Position numbers and translations under genes: made by a program
The notes under the pieces: generated by a model
What the model was told of the DNA's origin: nothing
Database searches by the model: none
What the model saw: the letters and a program-made list of their open reading frames with translations, nothing else
DNA from: CAYHEQ01 sp964355795
Lineage (GTDB): Bacteria > Patescibacteriota > JACPGU01
NCBI GenBank assembly: GCA_964355795.1
Contig: CAYHEQ010000021.1
Coordinates: 1 to 14,525 of the forward strand
Direction of reading: 5' to 3'
DNA length: 14,525 nt
Shown here: piece by piece, positions 6,310 through 12,215 of the stretch
Layout of the letters: the number at the start of each line of letters is the position of its first letter
How positions within the stretch are numbered: position 1 is the first letter of the stretch

Positions 6310-7338
6310 ATGATTACCATCAGCAATTTGTTTTGGATAGCGCTCGTGTCTTTCGCGGTCGCGATGAGCTGGACGCCGTTACTGACGAATTTTCTTTATC
6401 ATTACAAGGTGGCTCAACAAATTCGCGACAAATCTTGGGATGGCACCGATGTGCCGGTCTACAAGAAATTTCACGCGGACAAAGCCGGCACTCCCTCTAT
6501 GGGAGGCTTGATAGTTTGGGTAACGACGGCTGTCATTACTTTTGTCGTCAGTTTGTTTGTCGGCGAGAGAGTGCCACAAGCGCAAATTTGGCTTCTGCTT
6601 TTTGTCTTGGTCTCAACCGGCATTTTGGGAGCGGTAGATGATGTTCTCAATATGAAGGGGAAGGGAAAAATCAAAGGCCTGGGCATCTCTGCCAAATTTT
6701 TCTGGCAAATAGTAATCGCAGGATTGGGCGCTTGGTGGTTTTATTACAAATTAGATTTTCATGATATCCAGATTCCTTTGTTGGGTATTTTGGAAATCGG
6801 CTGGTGGTATATCCCACTCTTTATGCTTGTTTTGATCGGCACGGCCAACGCCGTCAATATTACGGATGGTCTAGACGGTTTAGCGGGAGGCTTGCTCGCT
6901 ATTGCTTTTGCGGCTTTTGGCGCTATCGCTTTCATGCAAGGAAATTTCGGGGTGACTATCTTTTGCGTCGCGCTCATCGGTTCACTTATCGCCTTCTTGT
7001 GGTTCAATATCAACCCCGCGAGATTTTTCATGGGAGATACGGGCGCTTTTGCGATGGGAGCGACTTTGGCAGTGATAGCTTTGCTAACCAATTCAGTAGT
7101 GGCCTTTGTCGTTATTGGACTACTCTTTGTCATCGAAGCGGCCTCATCGCTACTTCAGCGTTTTTCTAAGAAGTATTTCAAAAGAAAAATTTTCATTGCT
7201 GCGCCATTTCATCTACACCTGCAAGCGATTGGTTGGTCCGAACCAAAGATTGTCATGCGCGCTTGGCTTTTGGGGGGTGTTTTGGCGGTATTGGGTATTA
7301 TCGCCCGCCTGGCCGGATTTTCAGTATTATTTAAATAG
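6310..7338 (+). CDS. mraY: Phospho-N-acetylmuramoyl-pentapeptide transferase MraY
   Basis: MraY transfers phospho-MurNAc-pentapeptide from UDP to undecaprenyl phosphate, making lipid I on the inner face of the membrane. The 342-residue protein is polytopic (about ten hydrophobic segments) and slightly shorter than the usual 360. Family motifs are HADKAGTPSMGG at 55-66, the metal-binding D110-D111 (AVDDVLNMK), N180-AVNITDGLDGLAGG, and FFMGDTGAFAMG from 239 with D243. The C-terminal loop reads APFHLHLQ at 298-305, so the usual HHH triad is H301-L302-H303, with leucine in the middle. The substrate-binding outer histidines are retained. The ATG at 6310 leaves a standard N-terminal helix and has no Shine-Dalgarno site. 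MurG follows two genes later, and FtsW is next. Confidence 0.94.
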   Translation: MITISNLFWIALVSFAVAMSWTPLLTNFLYHYKVAQQIRDKSWDGTDVPVYKKFHADKAGTPSMGGLIVWVTTAVITFVVSLFVGERVPQAQIWLLLFVLVSTGILGAVDDVLNMKGKGKIKGLGISAKFFWQIVIAGLGAWWFYYKLDFHDIQIPLLGILEIGWWYIPLFMLVLIGTANAVNITDGLDGLAGGLLAIAFAAFGAIAFMQGNFGVTIFCVALIGSLIAFLWFNINPARFFMGDTGAFAMGATLAVIALLTNSVVAFVVIGLLFVIEAASSLLQRFSKKYFKRKIFIAAPFHLHLQAIGWSEPKIVMRAWLLGGVLAVLGIIARLAGFSVLFK

Positions 7339-7370
7339 ATTCAAGATTAAGGATTCATGATTCAGGAATG

Positions 7371-7404
7371 AAATCCTAAATCCTAAATCCTAAATCCTAA
7401 ATCT
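7371..7404. repeat. AAATCCT tandem repeat before ftsW
   Basis: Four exact AAATCCT units (7371-7398) and a partial fifth (7399-7404) end 8 bases before the ftsW GTG. The preceding bases carry a loose inverted repeat (AGGATTCAT against ATGAAATCCT). Confidence 0.85.
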
Positions 7405-7412
7405 AATTCAAA

Positions 7413-8528
7413 GTGTCCAGATTTTCTCTTCGAAAACCAAAGATAGATATTTTCCTGGCAGCCACAGTGGTCTTGTTGGTGGCCTTTGGTTTGATCATGT
7501 TATCATCAGCCTCCAATGTTATTTCTTATGAGAACTTCGGTTACAATTATTTCTATCTTTATCGTCAGATAGCTTTTGTCGTTATTGGGATGATTGGCTG
7601 GATTCTTACTCAAAGTATTCACTATCATTATTGGAAGAAAATGGCTTGGCCTTTTTTGATAGTGAGTTTTATTTTAACGCTCGCTGTTTTGATTCCTGGC
7701 GTTGGTTTCAATTACAACGGAGCGTCTAGGTGGCTTAATCTCGGATTTTTCCTCCTTCAGCCGGCCGAGATATTGAAGCTCGCTTTCTTTCTCTATCTCG
7801 CTCATTTCTTTGACGAGAATAGGCAGAGACTGTATTCTTTCAAAAAAGTTTTTGTACCTTTTTGTGTGATGTTGGGCGCGATTGGTATTGTCATCTTGAA
7901 GCAACCAGACATGGGAACTTTTATGATTATCGCTGTGACCGCTATCGCTATTTATTTTGTGGCGGGAGCAAGACCCGTCCACATGGCGCTCTTGGGCGCG
8001 GGAGCTGTTGGTGGGATAATGTTTATGATCAAAGCCGCGCCCTATCGGATGCAGAGACTTTTGGTTTTTCTTGATCCAGAGAAGGATCCCTTGGGAGTAG
8101 GATTTCACATCAATCAGGCTTTGATTGCTGTCGGTTCAGGAGGATTTTTTGGTCGTGGTTTTGGCAAGTCGGGGCAGAAATATACTGGCTATATTCCGGA
8201 GGCGCCGGGCGATTCTATTTTTGCCATCATTGCCGAAGAGTTGGGGTTTGTCAAAGTAGTTTTTGCGCCCATTCTCCTTTTTTTCCTTTTTGCTTGGCGA
8301 GGATTTCTGGTCGCGCGTCGCGCCCCCGATTATTTTGGGAAGCTGGTGGCCTTTGGCATCACTAGTTGGATAGTTTTTCAGGCGTGTATCAATATCGCGA
8401 CCATGTTATCATTAGTTCCTTTAACAGGCGTTCCACTACCATTTATTAGTTACGGCGGTTCAGCTATCATTATGAATTTGACAGCGGTAGGGATATTGAT
8501 GAATATATCGAAACATAGCAATAAGTAA
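7413..8528 (+). CDS. ftsW: Septal peptidoglycan glycosyltransferase FtsW (SEDS family)
   Basis: FtsW polymerises lipid II into glycan strands at the septum, paired with FtsI. The 371-residue protein has about ten hydrophobic segments, as in SEDS proteins. Conserved stretches are QPAEILKLAFFLYLAHFF near 117-134, LKQPDMGTF, GVGFHINQALIAVGSGG followed by FGRGFGKSGQK, EAPGDSIFAIIAEELGF with the putative catalytic Asp at 267, and PLPFISYGGSA near the C-terminus. The choice of FtsW over RodA rests on its place in the dcw cluster, since the two are alike in sequence. The start is a GTG at 7413 with no Shine-Dalgarno site; the next residues (SRFSLRKPK) are a basic cytoplasmic tail that fits the first membrane helix. 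No MurD gene lies between MraY and this gene, unlike in many bacteria. Confidence 0.93.
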   Translation: MSRFSLRKPKIDIFLAATVVLLVAFGLIMLSSASNVISYENFGYNYFYLYRQIAFVVIGMIGWILTQSIHYHYWKKMAWPFLIVSFILTLAVLIPGVGFNYNGASRWLNLGFFLLQPAEILKLAFFLYLAHFFDENRQRLYSFKKVFVPFCVMLGAIGIVILKQPDMGTFMIIAVTAIAIYFVAGARPVHMALLGAGAVGGIMFMIKAAPYRMQRLLVFLDPEKDPLGVGFHINQALIAVGSGGFFGRGFGKSGQKYTGYIPEAPGDSIFAIIAEELGFVKVVFAPILLFFLFAWRGFLVARRAPDYFGKLVAFGITSWIVFQACINIATMLSLVPLTGVPLPFISYGGSAIIMNLTAVGILMNISKHSNK

Positions 8529-8594
8529 ATCCGAAATCCGAAGTTTTCCCTAAAGGGACCACACAAGATATTAGATATAGATTAAGGTGTGCGG

Positions 8595-8608
8595 GAAATT
8601 CGAAACAA
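8595..8608 (+). repeat. Left inverted repeat flanking the S23 gene
   Basis: GAAATTCGAAACAA, 6 bases before the S23 ATG, is the exact reverse complement of the sequence at 9016-9029 on the other side of the gene. Upstream, CACAC/GTGTG and TTTCCC/GGGAAA words at about 8544-8598 can fold into a helix with a bulge. Confidence 0.6.
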
Positions 8609-8614
8609 ATTCAA

Positions 8615-8983
8615 ATGGAAGAAAATAAAGAAAAACCAAAACAATACGATCTTGAAAAAAGGACATTAGAATTCTCAAAAAATATCAGAGTCTTTGTAAG
8701 AAAATTACCCAAAACAATAAGCAATATAGAAGATGGCAAGCAACTAGTTAGGTCTTCCGGGTCCATGGGCGCTAACTATATTGAAGCTAATGAAGCTTTG
8801 AGTAAAAAAGATTTTGTTATGCGTATCAAAATATCTCGCAAAGAGTCAAAAGAGACTTGTTATTGGTTGTCTTTGGTTGACATTGCTGGCGATGAAGCTT
8901 TGGAAAAAGAAAGACAAGCATTATTACAAGAAGCCACAGAATTAATGATGATATTCAGTTCTATAATGAGAAAGTCAATTTAG
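8615..8983 (+). CDS. Four-helix-bundle protein, S23 (23S rRNA intervening-sequence) family
   Basis: A 122-residue, mostly helical protein that matches the S23 / four-helix-bundle family (TIGR02436-type). Diagnostic segments are YDLEKRTLEFSKNIRVFVRK at 11-30, QLVRSSGSMGANYIEANEAL at 43-62, and SKKDFVMRIKISRKESKETC at 63-82 followed by YWL. Family members were first found in intervening sequences of 23S rRNA and are relatives of the Avd accessory protein of diversity-generating retroelements; biochemical function is mostly unknown. Here it sits between ftsW and murG, in the same direction, and interrupts the usual gene order. It is bounded by exact 14-bp inverted repeats (8595-8608, 9016-9029). 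Its base composition is A-richer than the neighbours. This suggests insertion of a small cassette. No reverse transcriptase or rRNA is nearby. Confidence 0.9.
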   Translation: MEENKEKPKQYDLEKRTLEFSKNIRVFVRKLPKTISNIEDGKQLVRSSGSMGANYIEANEALSKKDFVMRIKISRKESKETCYWLSLVDIAGDEALEKERQALLQEATELMMIFSSIMRKSI

Positions 8984-9015
8984 TTTTTTTATTTAATATT
9001 ATTAGAATTTAGATA

Positions 9016-9047
9016 TTGTTTCGAATTTCGATATTCGAATTTCGATA
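9016..9047 (-). repeat. Right inverted repeat and 14-base tandem after the S23 gene
   Basis: TTGTTTCGAATTTC (9016-9029) is the exact complement of 8595-8608. It overlaps two perfect tandem copies of TTCGAATTTCGATA (9020-9033, 9034-9047), which are themselves partly palindromic. They end just before a possible murG promoter. Confidence 0.75.
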
Positions 9048-9052
9048 TTTTT

Positions 9053-9058
9053 TATACT
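9053..9058 (+). promoter_or_regulatory. Possible -10 element for murG
   Basis: TATACT at 9053-9058 is a good -10 hexamer, but no convincing -35 lies 17 bases upstream. If used, transcription would begin near 9065, downstream of the ATG at 9060. That would favour the murG start at 9090, which has GGACGAG 6 bases upstream. Confidence 0.3.
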
Positions 9059-9059
9059 T

Positions 9060-10250
9060 ATGCAAGAAAAAATATTGGACGAGAAAAAAATGATTAAAGT
9101 TCTCCTGACTGGCGGTGGCACCGGCGGGCATGTTTTTCCGGCTTTGACTGTAGCGGAAGAGATTTTGGCGCTGGCGGAAAAGAAAAAAACAGAAATTGAT
9201 TTCCTCTATATCGGTACTTTGTTCGGGATGGAGAAAAAGATTGTCAAGGAAAAGGGAATAGCCTATCGGGGGATTTTGTCTGGGAAGCTCCGTCGCTATT
9301 TGGATTGGCGCAATATCACCGATGGCTTTTTGATCAGCGCGGGATTTTTTCAAGCGCTGACTATTTTGAAAAAATATCAGCCGAATATCGTTTTTGCCAA
9401 AGGAGGGTTTGTTACGGTGCCAGTGGTTTTGGCCGCGAGGATTTTGAAAATTCCGGTCATCGCGCACGAATCAGATTCGGTGATGGGACTGGCCAATAGA
9501 TTGATTTTGCCTTTTGTCAAGAAAATGGCGCTGGGTTTCCCGCCAGATATTTATAAAAAAATTCCAGTGGCTAAAACTATTTTTACCGGTAATCCTGTGA
9601 GAGATGACATCTTGCAATCTGATTTGAAAAAAGACGAACTTTTTGAGAGATACCATTTCTATCGCAATAGAAAAATTATTCTGGTTCTTGGTGGCAGTCA
9701 AGGTTCATCGGCGATTAATGATATGGTGGACAATGTTCTGGATGAGCTTTTGGAAAAATATATTGTGGTGCATGCTACCGGTAACCTTGGTTACCAATAT
9801 TTCAGGGAAAAAAGAGAGGGATTGAGCGAGAGATTAAAGGCGAATTATTTGATTTTTGATTATATCGGCAAGGAGTTGGGGAGATTCCTCGTTCATAGCG
9901 ACCTTTTGATCTCTCGCGCGGGTGCCAATACTTTGGCCGAAATAGTGACTTTGGAAAAAATCGCCATAGTGATACCATTACCCTCGGCCGCCTCCGACCA
10001 TCAGAGGAAAAACGCCATGTTTTTTCAAAAGCAAGGTTTGGCGGTAGTAATGGACGAGGGGGCTTTCAGCCGAGAAGACTTTTTGACCGAAATAGAAAGA
10101 TTACTTCACGACAAAAATGCGCGAGAAGAGATGAAGCAAAAAATGGACAATATCTTCCCGCGCGATTCCGCCCGCCAAATCGCCAAAGAGATTTTTGTTA
10201 TCATCAGCCAACAAAAGAAAGAGAAAGTGGAGCTGGAGGCGGGGGAATAG
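9060..10250 (+). CDS. murG: UDP-GlcNAc:lipid I N-acetylglucosaminyltransferase MurG
   Basis: MurG adds GlcNAc from UDP-GlcNAc to lipid I, forming lipid II on the cytoplasmic membrane face. It has the two-domain GT-B layout. Numbered from the ATG at 9060, motifs are GGGTGGHVFPAL at 18-29, FAKGGFVTVPVVLAA at 112-126, HESDSVMGLANR at 136-147, GNPVR at 177-181, LVLGGSQGS from 209, SRAGANTLAEI at 285-295 with E294 expected to bind the nucleotide sugar, and IPLPSAASDHQRKNA ending at 319. The HExN region reads HESD instead of HEQN. Two starts are possible. The ATG at 9060 adds ten charged residues, whereas the ATG at 9090 (MIKVLLTGGG) matches the normal family start and has a Shine-Dalgarno-like GGACGAG, so 9090 may be the true start. 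It is the last dcw gene here; murC and murB do not follow. Confidence 0.94.
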   Translation: MQEKILDEKKMIKVLLTGGGTGGHVFPALTVAEEILALAEKKKTEIDFLYIGTLFGMEKKIVKEKGIAYRGILSGKLRRYLDWRNITDGFLISAGFFQALTILKKYQPNIVFAKGGFVTVPVVLAARILKIPVIAHESDSVMGLANRLILPFVKKMALGFPPDIYKKIPVAKTIFTGNPVRDDILQSDLKKDELFERYHFYRNRKIILVLGGSQGSSAINDMVDNVLDELLEKYIVVHATGNLGYQYFREKREGLSERLKANYLIFDYIGKELGRFLVHSDLLISRAGANTLAEIVTLEKIAIVIPLPSAASDHQRKNAMFFQKQGLAVVMDEGAFSREDFLTEIERLLHDKNAREEMKQKMDNIFPRDSARQIAKEIFVIISQQKKEKVELEAGE

Positions 10251-10296
10251 GGGATTTTCAGGTTCAAAAAATTGGGTGTCCAAACCTGTTGGGATG

Positions 10297-10334
10297 ATGG
10301 CTTTGTAAAAAGTGCTTGACAAAGCCATTTTTTT
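10297..10334 (+). terminator. Terminator of the dcw cluster
   Basis: ATGGCTTTGT (10297-10306) pairs exactly with ACAAAGCCAT (10319-10328) and is followed by a run of seven T ending at 10334. Its 3' arm doubles as part of the next promoter, since the -35 TTGACA at 10316-10321 overlaps it. Confidence 0.85.
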
Positions 10335-10344
10335 GTGCTATACT
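10316..10344 (+). promoter_or_regulatory. Near-consensus strong promoter for the structured RNA
   Basis: TTGACA (10316-10321), a 17-base spacer and TATACT (10339-10344) preceded by TGC (extended -10) make one of the two best promoters in the window. The predicted start is near 10351. No long ORF follows, which supports a non-coding transcript. Confidence 0.85.
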
Positions 10345-10730
10345 GGGCTTTGTGCTTAAATGATCTTTAAAAAAAAGGGCGCAGATGGTCTGCCAAAGCC
10401 AAGGCAACCGCACATTCTCGTTATTACCTTTTTCTGCCTGCGTTTTTCTGGCAGGAACCGCAAGTAGCGGAAGGTAAGAGATTCCCCGCCAAATCTGTTT
10501 TTAGCGAAAGCTGAAAACAGAAAAAAGGGGCGATGAAGAAAATCCTTCGGGAGGCCTTCGTTGTTGCGGACAAAAGCTTGAAAACCACCCTGGTGCCAGC
10601 TAGGGCGTTACTTGCAGAGAGTAACGTTAGAGAGCAAACCCTTGCTTTATAAGGGTTTGCTCTCAATTCTCTGTACTTTAAAGTAATAGGGTAGCGACCG
10701 ACGCTAGATTTTATGAAAGGAGGTGGGAAG

Positions 10731-10823
10731 ATGAGCGCAGAAGAGCACCCGTGCCACGATTGCGACGGTCGCGGAGGCCAATGCCCTTGCTGTTCGCTTC
10801 GCCATCTGTTAGGGCGACGCTAG
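10731..10823 (+). CDS. Possible 30-residue Cys-rich microprotein
   Basis: The ATG at 10731 follows an ideal GGAGG (10719-10723) with 7-base spacing, and the frame ends at TAG after 30 codons. The centre reads HPCHDCDGRGGQCPCC, with five cysteines and two histidines within 16 residues, and the tail is basic (HLLGRR). The CxxCxGxGGxCxCC layout recalls half of a DnaJ-type zinc knuckle and would suit metal binding, but this is pattern similarity only. It lies in the middle of the candidate structured RNA, so it could be a peptide encoded on that RNA or a chance frame. The strong initiation site is the main support; most dcw genes here have none. Confidence 0.4.
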   Translation: MSAEEHPCHDCDGRGGQCPCCSLRHLLGRR

Positions 10824-10965
10824 CAAGGTAGGCCCAGAGAGGGTTCCCAGAATTGCCTCTCGGCAGTAAGAAGAATGGGAAAGCTCGGTTCATAAAACAG
10901 GATGAAAGCCGAGCGGGGAGAATAAACTTCCTTGAGTGCGTACTCAAAAACAAAAAAACTCGTGT

Positions 10966-10990
10966 GGAGGTGGTGGCTATGGGCTGGTAA
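10966..10990 (+). other. Shine-Dalgarno plus mini-ORF ATG-GGC-TGG-TAA
   Basis: GGAGG at 10966-10970 is followed after 8 bases by ATG (10979) and a stop after three codons (Met-Gly-Trp). It lies immediately before the hairpin pair at 10993-11046. Translation is not shown; the element could be a ribosome-loading or stalling site. Confidence 0.4.
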
Positions 10991-10992
10991 GT

Positions 10993-11046
10993 GAGGGGTC
11001 AACCCTCGCCCTATTTTTTCCCGCACAGGGAGACAATAGGGCGAGG
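10993..11046 (+). other. Two mutually exclusive hairpins after the first mini-ORF
   Basis: GAGGG (10993-10997) can pair with CCCTC (11003-11007). Alternatively CCTCGCCCTATT (11004-11015) pairs exactly with AATAGGGCGAGG (11035-11046), enclosing a second stem TCCC/GGGA (11019-11022/11028-11031). The two forms compete for 11004-11007. No T-run follows the long form. Confidence 0.5.
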
Positions 11047-11091
11047 CGATGTTGGCCAACCAGCAAGCCATCAGCGCACGCGGAAAAGAAA

Positions 11092-11116
11092 GGAGGGGTA
11101 CCATATGCAGTGGTAA
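11092..11116 (+). other. Shine-Dalgarno plus mini-ORF ATG-CAG-TGG-TAA
   Basis: GGAGG at 11092-11096, an 8-base spacer, then ATG (11105), CAG, TGG and TAA (11114-11116). It repeats the layout at 10966-10990 with the same Trp-stop ending. A longer overlapping frame (11049-11240) runs through the terminator hairpin and is judged not to be a gene. Confidence 0.4.
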
Positions 11117-11195
11117 CCGCCCCACCAAATTCATGGTCGGGGGTCACGGTGGACTTATTCATAAAGATGAGCTACCGTGGCTCTCAGCAGTATCG

Positions 11196-11226
11196 AAAGG
11201 GAACGATTTTTCATCGTTCCCTTTTT
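11196..11226 (+). terminator. Terminator of the structured RNA, possibly bidirectional
   Basis: AAAGGGAACGA (11196-11206) pairs exactly with TCGTTCCCTTT (11214-11224) around TTTTTCA, and T runs to 11226. On the - strand the same stem is followed by a short T-run, so it may also end the convergent regulator gene, whose stop lies 17 bases away. Confidence 0.92.
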
Positions 11227-11242
11227 CGTTAAAAAAGTAAAT

Positions 11243-12022
11243 TTATTTTTTATATTTTTCGGTTGCCTCCCAACAGAGGTCAAATATTGCCTTGAATGTT
11301 TTGTGTATTTCTAAGTTTTCAATAATAACCCCTGCTAATTTTCCCGCATAGGAGACGATAGCTATCTTATTTTTTCCGTAGATATCGACACTGCAAGTAA
11401 AGGGAAATTTATTTATGGGGATGAATCTTGCTTCCCTCAATGATTTTTTGTCTGTGGCGTTGGCGACAGGCCCAGCTTTTTTCGTATAGATGATTTTGCT
11501 ATAAACATTTTTCTGTATCCTTCTGACCGTAAAAGATTTTTCTTGGTTTGGGAACACATTGAGCAAGTGATCCAGAGAAACAAGGCCAAAAGTAATGTCT
11601 TTTGTCCTAGATGATCTGATGAAGTCTTCTTGGATAGCCTCCAGTCCTTCTACTCCTTCAAAAAATCTTACCACAGGTCTGTCGCCGGCATATTCAAAAA
11701 TACTTTTCAGCTCAGGGATAATCTCGGCGAGAGAGTCTTTTTTTGCTCGTAGCTCTTGTTCTTGTTTTTTGAGCAATATTTCTAATTGCTCTGGCGATTC
11801 AGCGGAATATAGGGTCTTTTTACCTTTTTCTATGGTAGAAACGAGGCCGGATTTGGCTAGAGACTCTAGGTTGACATAGGCCGTTGCCCGATTCACCTCG
11901 GCTTTTTGGGCTATCTTTTGAACTGGAGAATGACCCATTTCCAGTAAAGAGATGTATACCCGCACTTCCTTATTGGAAAGACCGAGAGTTTCTAGCACTT
12001 TTTTGGTAGCGCCAGTATTCAT
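11243..12022 (-). CDS. TrmB-family transcriptional regulator
   Basis: A 259-residue protein with an N-terminal winged helix-turn-helix. Residues 9-63 (LETLGLSNKEVRVYISLLEM, then VQKIAQKAEVNRATAYVNLE and KSGLVST) match the TrmB-type DNA-binding domain. A basic wing follows (EKGKKTLYSAESPEQL), and residues 80-108 have coiled-coil character typical of a dimer helix. The C-terminal part starts at VRFFEGVEGLEAIQEDFI (about 118-135), a segment common in TrmB relatives of archaea and Patescibacteria that may bind a ligand; the ligand is unknown. It is convergent with the structured RNA and divergent from the hypothetical genes starting at 12388, which it may control. A - strand promoter lies at 12049-12076 and no Shine-Dalgarno site precedes the ATG at 12022. 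Confidence 0.85.
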   Translation of the reverse strand: MNTGATKKVLETLGLSNKEVRVYISLLEMGHSPVQKIAQKAEVNRATAYVNLESLAKSGLVSTIEKGKKTLYSAESPEQLEILLKKQEQELRAKKDSLAEIIPELKSIFEYAGDRPVVRFFEGVEGLEAIQEDFIRSSRTKDITFGLVSLDHLLNVFPNQEKSFTVRRIQKNVYSKIIYTKKAGPVANATDKKSLREARFIPINKFPFTCSVDIYGKNKIAIVSYAGKLAGVIIENLEIHKTFKAIFDLCWEATEKYKK

Positions 12023-12048
12023 ATATTTTTGTTTCTTATATTAAATTC

Positions 12049-12076
12049 ATTATACACAAACCACAAAAAAAGTCAA
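12049..12076 (-). promoter_or_regulatory. Promoter of the TrmB-family regulator
   Basis: On the - strand TTGACT (12076-12071) and TATAAT (12054-12049) are separated by 16 bases. The predicted start is about 20 bases before the ATG at 12022. Confidence 0.75.
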
Positions 12077-12133
12077 TAAGAATTAACAGAATTTTCATTA
12101 TCAAAATACAAAAATAGCCCGTAAAATAACCTC

Positions 12134-12154
12134 TTTAACCTGTATTTTAACCTG
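12134..12154. promoter_or_regulatory. Direct repeat TTTAACCTG, possible operator
   Basis: Two exact TTTAACCTG copies (12134-12142 and 12146-12154) are 12 bases apart, with a weaker AACC word at 12128. They lie between the divergent promoters at 12049-12076 (-) and 12181-12209 (+). Binding by the adjacent TrmB-type regulator is a guess from position only. Confidence 0.35.
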
Positions 12155-12180
12155 AAAAAGGCAATAAATGTTAAAAGCTA

Positions 12181-12209
12181 TTGACATTTTTTTAAAAGTG
12201 TGCTAAGAT
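12181..12209 (+). promoter_or_regulatory. Near-consensus promoter of the hypothetical gene run
   Basis: TTGACA (12181-12186), a 17-base spacer, and TAAGAT (12204-12209) preceded by TGC predict a start near 12216. The leader to the first likely start codon is about 170 nt and is structured. Confidence 0.75.
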
Positions 12210-12215
12210 GGCCAA

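Larger units (their letters stand above)
10351..11226 (+). ncRNA. Candidate large structured RNA, about 875 nt, family unknown
   Basis: This stretch lies between a near-consensus promoter and a strong terminator and has no plausible long ORF. It is dense in perfect helices. A three-way junction has no unpaired linkers: 10424-10430/10471-10477 encloses 10431-10438/10450-10457 and 10458-10461/10467-10470. Other stems are 10494-10505/10510-10521 with a GAAA loop inside 10484-10487/10527-10530, 10543-10545/10550-10552 with a UUCG loop, 10606-10612/10620-10626, and 14 bp at 10630-10643/10651-10664. Further 3' are 10692-10696/10702-10706, 10837-10842/10856-10861, 10883-10888/10909-10914, 10932-10937/10942-10947, 12 bp at 11004-11015/11035-11046, and 11145-11150/11174-11179. 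I do not see the signatures of RNase P RNA, tmRNA, SRP RNA or group II intron domain V. Function is unknown. It may carry small ORFs at 10731, 10979 and 11105. The alternative is a polycistronic mRNA for very small peptides. Confidence 0.6.

Noticed and set aside
10630..10664. 14-bp perfect hairpin as a transcription terminator
   Set aside because: No T-run follows the stem, and structured sequence continues beyond it to a clear terminator at 11196-11226.
10820..11134. 104-codon - strand frame opposite the structured RNA
   Set aside because: It has no promoter on that strand and unlikely composition. It mirrors the helices of the + strand RNA.
10351..11226. RNase P RNA, tmRNA or group II intron as identity of the structured RNA
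   Set aside because: I looked for the RNase P P4 core words, the tmRNA tRNA-like ends and intron domain V and did not see them. A covariance-model search would be decisive.
11049..11240. 63-codon frame in the structured RNA
   Set aside because: It reads straight through the perfect terminator hairpin and its T-run and covers the second mini-ORF. Its composition is not convincing.
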